Origin: Bacteroidia bacterium
GTDB lineage: Bacteria; Bacteroidota; Bacteroidia; B-17B0; Aurantibacillaceae
Assembly (NCBI GenBank): GCA_022841465.1
Contig: JALHRL010000001.1
Coordinates: forward strand, 124,001 to 188,000
Reading direction: 5' to 3'
DNA: 64,000 nt
The notes under the pieces were generated by a model. The model did no database searches. It was not told the DNA's origin and worked only from the letters and a program-made list of their open reading frames with translations. How positions within the stretch are numbered: the first letter of the stretch is position 1; each line of letters opens with the position of its first letter. A program made the translations under genes and the position numbers. Below are positions 53,018 through 62,494 of the stretch, piece after piece.

Positions 53018-54136
53018 GTGGCAGGTATTTACATTCATATTCCTTTTTGCAAACAGGCTTGTAGCTATTGCGACTTTCATTTTACCACCAATTTTTCTTC
53101 TTCCGAAAAAATGCTGGAGGCAATGTTGTTGGAATTAGAAAGCAGAAAGGGATATTTAGAAAGAAAAAACATCAGCACTATTTATTTTGGAGGAGGAACA
53201 CCAAGCATTTTAAGTTCTATTCAGTTAGAAAGATTTCTGAATACCATAAAAAAGCATTTTACTTGTGATAATAAAATGGAAATTACCATTGAGTGTAATC
53301 CGGATGATTTGTCGGATAAAAAATTGAACGAGTTAAAAAACACTGGTTTTAATCGCTTGAGTATTGGTGTGCAAAGTTTTAATGATGATGAATTAAAATG
53401 GATGAACCGAGCGCATACAGAAAATGATTCTGTTGATTCCGTAAAACGTGCTCAGGATTCAGGTTTTAATAACATTACCATTGATTTAATTTACGGCTCT
53501 AAATTTCAAACGTTGGCAAATTGGGAACAAACATTAATAAAGGCAGCAGCATTAAACATTCAACATATATCGGCCTATAATTTAACGATTGAAGATAAAA
53601 CAAAATTAGGGGTTGATTTTAAAAGAAAAGTGGAACCAGAAGTGAATGATGATTTTAGTGCAGAACAGTTTAAAATGATGATTGAATTTTTAAGCAAGGA
53701 AAATTTTATTCATTATGAAATTTCTAATTTTGGAAAGGAAGGATTTATTTCGCAACACAACAGCAATTATTGGAAAGGTGTTCCTTATCTTGGAATTGGC
53801 CCCTCTGCTCACTCCTATGATGGAGAAAACCGCCAATGGAATATTTCCAGCAATACGGCCTACATTAGTAAAATTAATAACAATGAAATTTATTTTGAAA
53901 AAGAAATCCTTAGTACCGATGAAAAATTTAACGAGTATATTTTAACCGGCTTACGAACAATTTGGGGCTGCGATAAAAATTATATTGAAAATAAATTTGG
54001 CTTCATGTATTTACAAAAGTTGAATTCTTTTATAGAATCAAATCAAGATTCATTTCATGTAAATGGTTCTGTTGTTTCACTAACAGATAAAGGAAAACTT
54101 TTTGCAGATTATATTTCAAAACAGTTGTTTGTTTAG
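53018..54136 (+). CDS. hemW: Radical SAM heme chaperone HemW
   Basis: HemW (372 aa), a radical SAM protein related to coproporphyrinogen III dehydrogenase HemN. The cluster motif is CKQACSYCDF near the N-terminus (Cys-x3-Cys-x2-Cys), followed by IYFGGGTPS, TIECNPDDL, RLSIGVQSFND and the HemW-type C-terminus. It is now thought to insert haem rather than make it. The start is taken at GTG 53018, giving MAGIYIHIPFC. A TTG at 52994 is in frame but inside the terminator hairpin. The stop overlaps that of ftsX tail-to-tail. Confidence 0.93.
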   Translation: MAGIYIHIPFCKQACSYCDFHFTTNFSSSEKMLEAMLLELESRKGYLERKNISTIYFGGGTPSILSSIQLERFLNTIKKHFTCDNKMEITIECNPDDLSDKKLNELKNTGFNRLSIGVQSFNDDELKWMNRAHTENDSVDSVKRAQDSGFNNITIDLIYGSKFQTLANWEQTLIKAAALNIQHISAYNLTIEDKTKLGVDFKRKVEPEVNDDFSAEQFKMMIEFLSKENFIHYEISNFGKEGFISQHNSNYWKGVPYLGIGPSAHSYDGENRQWNISSNTAYISKINNNEIYFEKEILSTDEKFNEYILTGLRTIWGCDKNYIENKFGFMYLQKLNSFIESNQDSFHVNGSVVSLTDKGKLFADYISKQLFV

Positions 54137-55002
54137 AAATATAAATCGCTTGTTTTTAATCGAAGATATCTGATTACCGAAAGTAATGCGCTTATTCCGG
54201 AAATGATAATTCCTACTACTATTACTCCGGCAAAAACAAGCAGTAATACATTCTCGTCTTGTAACTGTAATAAATCAGGAATAAATCGTGTGCTAATTAA
54301 TAAAAACCCCGCTAACAAAAACCCTGCAATTAATCCTGCAATAATACCTTGTCTTATTCCTTTAAACAAAAAGGGTTTGCTTATAAATATTCGGGTTGCA
54401 CCTACCAAATACATAGTTCGTATTAAAAAACGTTGTGAGTAAATAGAAAGCCGAATGGTGTTGTTTATAAGAGCAACAGCCACCAATAAAAGCGCCCCGC
54501 TAAAAATTAAGATAAAAAATGCAATTGCCTTGGTGTTTTTATTTAAACTGTTTATCATGTCTTTTTGATAAACTATTTCTTTAACAAAACTTTTTTGAAT
54601 CAAAACTTTTTCAATGTTCTGCAAAGTATCCGTATTAGCATAATTTGCATTTAGTTTTACATCCAATGCATTTAACAAAGGGTTACTTCCCAAAAAGGAA
54701 ATAAAATCTTCGCCTAAATTTTCTTTTAATTGCTGCGCAGCCTGTTCTTTAGAAACAAGGTTTACACTTTTAGCAAAAGGCGAACTATTTATTTCTTGAA
54801 TTAAGGCATCTATTTGCGCAGAACTGGCAGTATCTTTTAAGTAAATTTGAAATCCTATATTCTCTTTAAAGTGTTGCGTTAGCTTATTGGCGTTAATAAC
54901 AAGCAAACCAAGTGCTCCAAGCATGAATAACACAAGCGACAAGCTTACAATTACGGTAATACCCGAGGCTTTTATTTTTTTATTTGTTGGATTTGTACTC
55001 AC
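54133..55002 (-). CDS. ftsX: Cell division protein FtsX
   Basis: A permease-like division protein of 289 aa that works with FtsE to activate peptidoglycan hydrolases. One N-terminal helix (ITVIVSLSLVLFMLGALGLLV) and an extracytoplasmic domain (IGFQIYLKDTASSAQIDAL, VNLVSKEQAAQQL) are followed by three C-terminal membrane segments with SQRFLIRTMYLVGATRIFISKPFLFKG. ftsE is not adjacent, as is usual in Bacteroidota. The start reads as GTG. uppP and the DUF3098 gene follow the same direction upstream, 82 bp away. Confidence 0.95.
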   Translation of the reverse strand: MSTNPTNKKIKASGITVIVSLSLVLFMLGALGLLVINANKLTQHFKENIGFQIYLKDTASSAQIDALIQEINSSPFAKSVNLVSKEQAAQQLKENLGEDFISFLGSNPLLNALDVKLNANYANTDTLQNIEKVLIQKSFVKEIVYQKDMINSLNKNTKAIAFFILIFSGALLLVAVALINNTIRLSIYSQRFLIRTMYLVGATRIFISKPFLFKGIRQGIIAGLIAGFLLAGFLLISTRFIPDLLQLQDENVLLLVFAGVIVVGIIISGISALLSVIRYLRLKTSDLYF

Positions 55003-55084
55003 AATAAACTACCTAACGAAGTTATTTTTAAATACAAGGCAATTTGAAAGGAGTGATAGAGAATAATTAACAGAAGAATGTTTG

Positions 55085-55876
55085 TTACGCAGTAAGTTGT
55101 AAGCCTGTTGCTAAGGCATAAATCAAAAACAAAACACCCAATACAATCCGGTAATACCCAAAATGTTTAAAGCCATATTTATTTAAAAAAGCCACAAATG
55201 CTTTAACGGCAAAAATAGCTACAATAAAGGCTACAAGGCCTCCAAACAGCAATAGTTTAATGTCTTCCGAATGAATATTATCTTTTTCTTTAAGTATATC
55301 GTAGCCCGAAGCGGCAAACATGGTTGGTATGGCCAATAAAAAAGAAAACTCTGCTGCTTGCGCTTTGTTAAAACCGGAAAATATTCCTCCAAAAATGGTT
55401 GCTGCTGCTCTTGATACGCCTGGAATCATAGAAACACATTGAATTAAACCAATTTTTAAAGCGCCGGTGTAACTAATATCTTCAACTTCTTTATATTCCG
55501 ATTTTTTTTGTTGACTCCATTTATCTAGTAAAATCAAAACAACACCACCAATAATAAGCGAAATACTTACAGTAAAAGGATTAAACAAGTAGTGTTTAAT
55601 GGTTTTGTAAGCAAGCAAGCCAATTATTCCTGTAGGTAAAAAAGCAATCAATAATTTGATGTAAATATTTATTCCAACAAAAAAGCGTTTAATGTATAAT
55701 AATAAAACTGCTAAAATTGCGCCAAGCTGAATAACAATTTCAAAGGTTTTAGCAAACTCGGGGTTTTCAATTTTCATCATAGAGTCAGCCAAAATCATAT
55801 GGCCGGTTGATGATACAGGAAGAAATTCGGTAAGGCCTTCAATAATTGCAATAATTAATGCCTGAAAATAAGTCAT
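55085..55876 (-). CDS. uppP: Undecaprenyl-diphosphatase (UppP/BacA)
   Basis: A membrane phosphatase of 263 aa recycling undecaprenyl diphosphate, the lipid carrier for cell-wall and surface polysaccharides. EGLTEFLPVSSTGHMIL and PGVSRAAATIFGG are the two catalytic signatures. About seven or eight helices are predicted. Its start overlaps the stop of the DUF3098 gene (TAATG). Its product would serve the polysaccharide genes downstream and the murein enzymes here. Confidence 0.97.
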   Translation of the reverse strand: MTYFQALIIAIIEGLTEFLPVSSTGHMILADSMMKIENPEFAKTFEIVIQLGAILAVLLLYIKRFFVGINIYIKLLIAFLPTGIIGLLAYKTIKHYLFNPFTVSISLIIGGVVLILLDKWSQQKKSEYKEVEDISYTGALKIGLIQCVSMIPGVSRAAATIFGGIFSGFNKAQAAEFSFLLAIPTMFAASGYDILKEKDNIHSEDIKLLLFGGLVAFIVAIFAVKAFVAFLNKYGFKHFGYYRIVLGVLFLIYALATGLQLTA

Positions 55877-56118
55877 TACTTTTTATTTTCCACTGAAGAA
55901 ACAGATTTATCGCGCCACATAATGGCAACAATTATGGTTACAAAACCTAGTAAACACACAATGGGTGCAACGGTAATACGTTGTGTTCCGAAAATTTCCG
56001 GGTTAAACACATTCGGGTCTTCGCTACCACCACCCATCATTAACAAATAACCCAATCCTATTAGTAAAATACCGGCAAGTAAGATGTAATAATTTTTTTT
56101 GCTAAACGTTGCGTTCAT
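55876..56118 (-). CDS. DUF3098 small membrane protein
   Basis: A protein of 80 aa from the ATG at 56118, with two helices (YYILLAGILLIGLGYLLMMG and VAPIVCLLGFVTIIVAIMW) around a loop FNPEIFGTQRIT. It matches DUF3098, commonly between ftsX and uppP in Bacteroidota. A longer TTG reading from 56136 overlaps the promoter element at 56134 and is less likely. Function unknown. It is translationally coupled to uppP. Confidence 0.88.
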   Translation of the reverse strand: MNATFSKKNYYILLAGILLIGLGYLLMMGGGSEDPNVFNPEIFGTQRITVAPIVCLLGFVTIIVAIMWRDKSVSSVENKK

Positions 56119-56133
56119 ATCAATTTTAAAGCT

Positions 56134-56141
56134 CAAATATA
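56134..56141 (-). promoter_or_regulatory. -7 promoter element (TATATTTG) of the DUF3098-uppP-ftsX unit
   Basis: Exact TAnnTTTG match on the minus strand, 15 nt before the ATG at 56118. It decides against the upstream TTG start. Confidence 0.55.
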
Positions 56142-56219
56142 ATAAAAAACGAGCCTGTATAGGGCTTTTTAGACAATTAAATTCATAATTTTTCGTAATA
56201 TTGTTGTTTATTCTAAACT

Positions 56220-57308
56220 ATGGCTAAAGTAGCATTAATAACCGGTGTAACGGGGCAAGACGGGGCCTATTTGGCAGAATTGCTTTTAAACAAAGGATAC
56301 ATTGTACACGGTGTAAAACGCAGAAGTTCCTTATTTAATACCGATAGAATTGATCATTTGTATAAAGATCAACACGAGAAAAACGTTAACCTTAAATTGC
56401 ATTATGGCGATTTAACCGATAGCACCAACTTAATCAGAATTATTCAGGAAACTCAACCTGATGAAATTTATAATTTGGCAGCTCAAAGTCATGTGAAGGT
56501 TAGTTTTGAAACCCCGGAATATACAGCAAATTCAGATGCTTTAGGTACTTTAAGAATTTTAGAAGCAATACGCATTTTAGGTTTAGAAAAGAAAACCCGT
56601 TTTTATCAAGCTTCAACAAGTGAGTTGTATGGCTTGGTTCAAGAAATTCCTCAAAAAGAAACAACACCGTTTTACCCACGATCACCTTATGGTGTTGCTA
56701 AACTTTATGGATTTTGGATTACTAAAAATTACCGTGAAAGCTACGGCATGTATGCATGCAATGGTATTTTGTTTAATCACGAAAGCCCAATTAGAGGCGA
56801 AACATTTGTTACGCGTAAAATATCGCGTGGTGTTGCAAAAATAAGTTTAGGTATGCAAGATAAATTGTATATGGGAAATATTGATGCAGAAAGAGATTGG
56901 GGTCACGCGCAAGATTACGTGGAAGGAATGTGGTTAATGCTTCAACAAAACCAACCCGATGATTTTGTATTGGCAACCGGTGTTAAAATTACAGTTCGAA
57001 AATTTATTGAAATGGCTTTTGGTGAGGTTGGAATTTCAATTGAATGGAAAGGGAAAGAAGCAGAAGAAAAAGGCTACGATAAAAAAACAGGAAAAGTAAT
57101 TGTAGAAATTGATCCTAAATATTATCGCCCTGCTGAAGTTGATTTGTTAGTAGGCGATGCATCAAAGGCAAAAGAAAAATTAGGATGGGTTCCAAAACGC
57201 ACAGTGCAGGATTTATGTAAAGAAATGGTTGCTTCGGATTTGGAATTGTTTAAGCGCGATAAGTATTTATTAGAAGGTGGACACAAAGTGTTTCATCAAC
57301 ACGAATAA
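56220..57308 (+). CDS. gmd: GDP-mannose 4,6-dehydratase
   Basis: Gmd (362 aa) converting GDP-mannose to GDP-4-keto-6-deoxymannose, the first step toward GDP-L-fucose and similar deoxyhexoses. NAD(P) motif [15 protein letters not shown]. The catalytic set is in STSELYG and YGVAKLYG. The family sequence [16 protein letters not shown] and the C-terminal [22 protein letters not shown] are present. It begins the plus-strand polysaccharide module, with fcl 5 bp downstream. Confidence 0.98.
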   Translation: MAKVALITGVTGQDGAYLAELLLNKGYIVHGVKRRSSLFNTDRIDHLYKDQHEKNVNLKLHYGDLTDSTNLIRIIQETQPDEIYNLAAQSHVKVSFETPEYTANSDALGTLRILEAIRILGLEKKTRFYQASTSELYGLVQEIPQKETTPFYPRSPYGVAKLYGFWITKNYRESYGMYACNGILFNHESPIRGETFVTRKISRGVAKISLGMQDKLYMGNIDAERDWGHAQDYVEGMWLMLQQNQPDDFVLATGVKITVRKFIEMAFGEVGISIEWKGKEAEEKGYDKKTGKVIVEIDPKYYRPAEVDLLVGDASKAKEKLGWVPKRTVQDLCKEMVASDLELFKRDKYLLEGGHKVFHQHE

Positions 57309-57313
57309 TTTTA

Positions 57314-58255
57314 ATGGACAAAAAAGGAAAGATATACATTGCCGGCCACAGAGGAATGGTAGGCTCTGCCATTTTAAGAAATTTGCAAAGCAAAGGCTTT
57401 AGTAATTTTATTTTGAAAACTTCCGAAGAATTAGATTTAAGAAATCAAGAAGACGTAAAAAACTTTTTTGAAAAAGAAAAACCCGATTATGTTTTTTTGG
57501 CAGCAGCAAAAGTAGGAGGCATTCAAGCTAACAATACTTACCGCGCCGAGTTTTTGTACGACAATTTAATGATACAGAATAATGTTATTCATTTCTCTTA
57601 TTTAAATAAAGTAAAAAAACTTTTGTTTTTAGGTTCTTCATGTATTTATCCTAAATTAGCTCCTCAGCCGCTTAAAGAAGATTATTTGTTAAGCGGATAT
57701 TTAGAAGACACCAACGAGCCTTACGCAATTGCAAAAATTACCGGAATTAAAATGTGTGAAAATTATCGCAGGCAATATGGCTGTGATTTTATTTCGGTAA
57801 TGCCAACCAATTTATACGGACCAAACGATAATTATAATTTAAATAATTCACATGTTTTACCCGCTTTAATTAGAAAATTTCATGAAGCAAAAGAAAACAA
57901 TTCTCCTTCAGTAGAAATGTGGGGAACCGGCAGCCCTTTACGCGAATTTTTACACAGCGATGATATGGCAGATGCTTGCGTTTATTTAATGGAGAATTAT
58001 AGTGATGCAAAGCATGTAAATATTGGAACGGGAGTAGACTTAACAATTAAAGATTTGGCATTATTGGTTAAAAAAATAGTTGGTTACAACGGAGAAATTA
58101 AACACGATTTAAGCAAACCCGATGGCACTCCTCGAAAATTAATGGATGTTTCTTATTTGCATTCATTAGGATGGAAACATAAAATAGAATTGGAAGAAGG
58201 CATTAGCGCTGTTTATAATGAATTTAAACAGAAAAAGGGAGTTAAAGTCTGGTAA
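57314..58255 (+). CDS. fcl: GDP-L-fucose synthase
   Basis: Fcl/WcaG (313 aa), the epimerase-reductase that turns the Gmd product into GDP-L-fucose. Nucleotide motif [35 protein letters not shown] (active-site Ser and Cys) and [10 protein letters not shown] (Tyr and Lys) are conserved, as is the late [16 protein letters not shown]. It is directly behind gmd. The two together indicate fucose in a capsule, O-antigen or glycoprotein. No glycosyltransferase that would use it lies in the window. Confidence 0.98.
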   Translation: MDKKGKIYIAGHRGMVGSAILRNLQSKGFSNFILKTSEELDLRNQEDVKNFFEKEKPDYVFLAAAKVGGIQANNTYRAEFLYDNLMIQNNVIHFSYLNKVKKLLFLGSSCIYPKLAPQPLKEDYLLSGYLEDTNEPYAIAKITGIKMCENYRRQYGCDFISVMPTNLYGPNDNYNLNNSHVLPALIRKFHEAKENNSPSVEMWGTGSPLREFLHSDDMADACVYLMENYSDAKHVNIGTGVDLTIKDLALLVKKIVGYNGEIKHDLSKPDGTPRKLMDVSYLHSLGWKHKIELEEGISAVYNEFKQKKGVKVW

Positions 58256-58267
58256 TTACAATTCAAT

Positions 58268-59809
58268 TTGAAAAAAGCACTGAAAATAATTTCTTTTTTT
58301 TTGTTTGCTGTTGTTTCATTAAAGGCACAGTTTTATAACTTACCTTCAGAATATGGATTTTCATTACTAACAGAAAGAAATTTAGCGGCAAAAGATTCTT
58401 CAATTCATACAGGCGTTAAACCATACATTCATTTTTTCTCTAATAAATACATTCATGAGTCAGATAGCCAAGTTGTATTTAAGTATATTTCAGATGACCC
58501 CGCTGTAGATTTGATTTTTTACAATCATTTAATTAATGTACAATCTAAAAAAGAAAATTATAAACTAAGAATTGATCCATTAATTGGATATGATTTAGGA
58601 AGGAATTTGGTTGATACTGTTACACGTAATTTAGGAACAAATACAAGGGGTTTTGTTGCAAGTGCATATATTGGAAACGATTTTTATTGCGAAACGATTT
58701 TTTCCGAAAACCAATCTTTTTATCCGGATTATTTAATTTCCTTTTCGCAAGCAACCGGGGTAACACCGGGACAGGGGCGCCATAAGCCGTTTAAAATACG
58801 CGGGTATGATTATGCCTTTTCTACAGGATTCTTTTCTTACCAAGCATTTAAAAACTTAAACATACAAGTAGGGCATGGTAAACATAAAATTGGAAGGGGT
58901 TATCGTAGTTTATTATTAAGTGATAATTCTTTTAATTATCCTTACGCTAGAATTACACAACAATGGTTTGGCGGAAAACTACAATACACAAATATATATG
59001 CGGTTTTAATGAATTTAGTACCTGCTAATAAAATCCCGGTTCCAAACGCAGAAAGGTTGTATCAAAAAAAGCCGGCCGCCTTTCAATACCTAAGCTATAA
59101 TTTTACTGAATTTTTAAATATTGGTTTATTTCAAGGAATAATTGCAGAAGTTGGCAATTCAAAAAACAAACCGCAATTAGATTGGATGTATGCAAGTCCG
59201 GTTATTTTTAGTCACGCCGCCTATTATGGAATGAATAGCAAAAACAATGTTTTATTAGGAGCTGATGCAAAATTAAAATTAACAAACACCATTAATTTAT
59301 ATGGCCAGTTTATGGCTGATGATATAAGTAATAAAGACACATTGGGAAATGGTATGGGCTATCAAGTTGGAATAAATTATTTTAATGCTTTGGGAGTTAA
59401 AAATTTATTTTTTCAGGCAGAATACAACAGCACAACAGAAAAAGCTTATAAAAACCCATTAGATGTTCAAACAATACAATCGTACTCTCATTACAATCAG
59501 CCCTTAGCATTTACACCCGGCACCGGAAGCGAATTAGTACTAATAGCGGATTATAAAAAGAAAAATTTTTATGGAAATGTAAAATATCATTATCAAAGCG
59601 TATTGTTTAATAAAAAGGAATTATATAGTAATAATATTATAAATACAGTTGTAGGATACATGATTAACCGAGCGTACAATTTATGTTTTAATATAGGGTA
59701 TGTTTACCGTTACCAGAATTTTAATACCTTTAATGTTGATAATCATTCAACGCATTATCTTTATTTTGGAATTAAAACAAATTTATACAACGTTTATACT
59801 GATTTTTAA
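58268..59809 (+). CDS. Capsule assembly Wzi-like outer-membrane protein (paralogue A)
   Basis: An exported protein of 513 aa (signal KALKIISFFLFAVVSLKAQ, TTG start) with a predicted beta-barrel body of alternating strands. The segment HGKHKIGRGYRSLLLSDNSF and NYPYARITQQWF recurs in the second gene of this kind at 60878, where it reads DRHFIGDGYRSVLLSDFANP. This pattern is typical of proteins annotated as capsule assembly Wzi family in Bacteroidota. It probably helps attach or export polysaccharide at the outer membrane. It lies 12 bp after fcl and overlaps the transferase gene by 1 nt. Confidence 0.85.
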   Translation: MKKALKIISFFLFAVVSLKAQFYNLPSEYGFSLLTERNLAAKDSSIHTGVKPYIHFFSNKYIHESDSQVVFKYISDDPAVDLIFYNHLINVQSKKENYKLRIDPLIGYDLGRNLVDTVTRNLGTNTRGFVASAYIGNDFYCETIFSENQSFYPDYLISFSQATGVTPGQGRHKPFKIRGYDYAFSTGFFSYQAFKNLNIQVGHGKHKIGRGYRSLLLSDNSFNYPYARITQQWFGGKLQYTNIYAVLMNLVPANKIPVPNAERLYQKKPAAFQYLSYNFTEFLNIGLFQGIIAEVGNSKNKPQLDWMYASPVIFSHAAYYGMNSKNNVLLGADAKLKLTNTINLYGQFMADDISNKDTLGNGMGYQVGINYFNALGVKNLFFQAEYNSTTEKAYKNPLDVQTIQSYSHYNQPLAFTPGTGSELVLIADYKKKNFYGNVKYHYQSVLFNKKELYSNNIINTVVGYMINRAYNLCFNIGYVYRYQNFNTFNVDNHSTHYLYFGIKTNLYNVYTDF

Positions 59810-60894
59810 TGCTTGAATTAATTCTTGTATACTTAACTTCTTTTGGTGTTGCACTTTATGTTACACCGGCATTAATTCGTGTTGCTATTTTAAAACGATT
59901 AACGGATGTTCCTGCCGAAGAAAGAAAAATTCATAAACGTTCAGTGCCAACTGTTGGCGGTATTATAATTTATGCAGCTACAATCTTTTCTTTTTCTTTA
60001 TGGTATAAAGTGGGAGATGGAATGGAGTACGCTGATATATATAAGTCAATAGAAGAATTTAAATTAATTATCGCTACTAGTTTGGTGTTGTTTTTTGTTG
60101 GCGTAAAAGATGATATTATTGGAACAGCAGCAGTTAAAAAACTATTCGCACATATTTTGGTAGCCCTCATTTTAGTATTAATTGGAGATATAAGAATAAC
60201 CAGCTTACATGGCATTTTTGGAGTTTGGGGAATTCCTTATTGGGGAAGTGTGTTTTTATCATTGTTTACTTATGTAGTTGTAGTGAATGCTTTTAATTTA
60301 ATAGATGGCGTTGATGGATTAGCGGCAGGTGTTGGCATGATTGCATGTTGGGCTTTTGGAATTTGGTTTGTGTTTGCCGGAAATTATTCATTAGCGGCAC
60401 TGGCATTTTCTTTGGCCGGCGCCTTATTAGGGTTTTTAGTTTTTAATTTTGCACCGGCAAAAATATTTATGGGCGATTCAGGTTCCTTAATAATTGGTTT
60501 GTTTATTTGTATTCTTGCTATTAAATTATTAGAGTATCCTGTAGAGAAGTTAGATAAGTTTTGGGTTCATGTTTCTAAACCAATGTTTGTTATTGCGGCT
60601 GTAATTTATCCGCTGCTTGATACTTTAAGAATTTTTATTATTAGAGCTGTAAAAGGCCAATCGCCTTTTGCGGCCGATAAAAATCATATTCACCATCACT
60701 TATTAATGCGAGGGTACAGTCACGCTAAAACAGTTGTAATTGTTTATTTGTTTACCATAATTACCATTGCCGGAAGTTTAACGGGTTATTTTATTTTAGA
60801 TGCAACGGTAGGCCTTGCTGTTGTAATTGCAATTGCTTTGGTTTTCTTATTTTTAGTGTTAGTATTAAAACGTAAACATGCCAAGGTTTCTTAA
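59809..60894 (+). CDS. Undecaprenyl-phosphate sugar-1-phosphate transferase (WecA/MraY family)
   Basis: A polytopic enzyme of 361 aa transferring a sugar-1-phosphate (GlcNAc in WecA/TagO) to undecaprenyl phosphate to start a lipid-linked glycan. Motifs: KRSVPTVGGIII, VKDDIIG, NAFNLIDGVDGLAAG, FMGDSGSLIIG and the cytosolic DKNHIHHHLLMRGYS. The His-rich DKNHIHHH segment is typical of the WecA/TagO branch rather than MraY. It follows paralogue A with a 1-nt overlap (TAATG) and overlaps paralogue B by 17 nt. Confidence 0.95.
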   Translation: MLELILVYLTSFGVALYVTPALIRVAILKRLTDVPAEERKIHKRSVPTVGGIIIYAATIFSFSLWYKVGDGMEYADIYKSIEEFKLIIATSLVLFFVGVKDDIIGTAAVKKLFAHILVALILVLIGDIRITSLHGIFGVWGIPYWGSVFLSLFTYVVVVNAFNLIDGVDGLAAGVGMIACWAFGIWFVFAGNYSLAALAFSLAGALLGFLVFNFAPAKIFMGDSGSLIIGLFICILAIKLLEYPVEKLDKFWVHVSKPMFVIAAVIYPLLDTLRIFIIRAVKGQSPFAADKNHIHHHLLMRGYSHAKTVVIVYLFTIITIAGSLTGYFILDATVGLAVVIAIALVFLFLVLVLKRKHAKVS

Positions 60895-62494
60895 AAGGAA
60901 TTATTATTGGCTTTGTTTTATTTTTAATCTAGGCCAATTAGTAGCGCAAGATCATCTGTTATCAAAAAATTTATTTATAAACGCTGATATTCAAACCAGT
61001 ATTGATTATTGGAATATTCAAAATCCTGATTTTAAATTTCATTCATCGTTTAAGCCCTATTTAAGCAAAACCATTTCAGATTCTGCCGATTTAACGGTGC
61101 CATTTAACCACTATCTTATTCGAAATTATTTTCTAAGCAAAACATTAGATGATAAACCTCAACGAATCAATCATTATAATTTTCAGTTTCACCCAATAAT
61201 TCATTCAAGCCTAGGGTATGATTTATTAAACAATAAAATTGTAGGAGAAGCAATTGGCGGTGCACATGCAAAAGTGAATATTAATGATGATTTTACATTG
61301 GCAGGAACAGTTTTTGCTGGCTCTTCTGTTTTGCCTTTTTATCATGATTCAATTCTTGGCGAATCTAAATTATTACCCGGATTAGGGAGAGTTTACGGGA
61401 GCAACAATAAAGGCTATCAAATATTTGATTACAATGGCTATGTTTCTTATTCACCTAAAAATAATAAAGTTTTTAATTTTCAGTTAGGAAGAGACAGGCA
61501 TTTTATTGGTGATGGGTATCGATCTGTACTTTTAAGTGATTTTGCTAATCCTTACCCTTACTTTAGAATTAATACAAATATTTGGAGAATACAGTACAAC
61601 GCATGGTATACGTTAATGAATGATGTAACCAATGCTAATGGAATAAAGAAGAACTTTCAAAATAAATTTGCCACCTTTCATTATTTAAGTTGGAACATAA
61701 CCAAAAATTTAAATGTTGGTGTATTTGAAAATGTTGTTTGGCGAGGATCAGATACCAATCAGGTAAGATCGTTTGATGTAAATTATTTAAATCCAATTAT
61801 TTTTTTTAGGCCTCAGGAATACGCAGTAGGCTCACCTGATAATTCATTTATAGGATTAAACATTAGTTTAAAAATTGCGCGTACAATTAAGCTTTATGGA
61901 CAATTGGGATTAGACGAGTTTTTTTTAAAGGAGATTAGAGCGCGCCGCGGTTGGTGGGCTAATAAGCAAGCATGGCAATTAGGATTTAATTACATAAACG
62001 CATTTAAAGTGAAAGGTTTAAATGTACAGTTAGAGTATAATGAAGTAAGACCATATACTTACACCCATGGTCTAATTGCACAAAACTATGCACACAACGG
62101 CTTTGCCTTAGCACATCCTATGGGTGCAAATTTTAGAGAATTTGTTGGGTTAATTAATTATAGAAAGAGCAATTATCAATTTTCCGCAAAAGGAATTGCT
62201 GTTAATGTTGGGAAAGATACTATTGGAAGCAATAGTAATATAGGGCAAAATATTTTTAAGAGTTATGTTACGCGCCCTTATGAATTTGGACATAAAACAA
62301 CACAAGGAGACAAGCACACCGTTTTGCATGGCGAAATTAAATTTACTTATTGGGTGTTGCCAAACATTAATGGAAGATTAGAAATAGGATATATTCAACG
62401 AAGTGTTGTAAGCAGTGCGGGGTATAAATTAGAAAACCCTTTTGTGTTTATTGGAATTAAAACAAGTTTTTGGAATATTTATAATGATTATTAA
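60878..62494 (+). CDS. Wzi-like outer-membrane protein (paralogue B)
   Basis: A 538-aa exported protein with a signal after RFLKRNYYWLCFIFNLGQLVAQ and a beta-barrel-like body related to the 58268 gene: DRHFIGDGYRSVLLSDFANP, NPYPYFRINTNIW and a shared FWNIYNDY/LYNVYTDF-type C-terminal strand ending in an aromatic residue. It starts inside the transferase gene (17-nt overlap) and ends by sharing TTAA with recO. Its linkage to the transferase and its paralogue fits lipid-linked glycan export. Confidence 0.85.
   Translation: MPRFLKRNYYWLCFIFNLGQLVAQDHLLSKNLFINADIQTSIDYWNIQNPDFKFHSSFKPYLSKTISDSADLTVPFNHYLIRNYFLSKTLDDKPQRINHYNFQFHPIIHSSLGYDLLNNKIVGEAIGGAHAKVNINDDFTLAGTVFAGSSVLPFYHDSILGESKLLPGLGRVYGSNNKGYQIFDYNGYVSYSPKNNKVFNFQLGRDRHFIGDGYRSVLLSDFANPYPYFRINTNIWRIQYNAWYTLMNDVTNANGIKKNFQNKFATFHYLSWNITKNLNVGVFENVVWRGSDTNQVRSFDVNYLNPIIFFRPQEYAVGSPDNSFIGLNISLKIARTIKLYGQLGLDEFFLKEIRARRGWWANKQAWQLGFNYINAFKVKGLNVQLEYNEVRPYTYTHGLIAQNYAHNGFALAHPMGANFREFVGLINYRKSNYQFSAKGIAVNVGKDTIGSNSNIGQNIFKSYVTRPYEFGHKTTQGDKHTVLHGEIKFTYWVLPNINGRLEIGYIQRSVVSSAGYKLENPFVFIGIKTSFWNIYNDY

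Noticed and set aside
56119-56136. Longer DUF3098 protein from a TTG at 56136
   Set aside because: The TTG overlaps the promoter element at 56134-56141; ATG at 56118 gives the usual protein.
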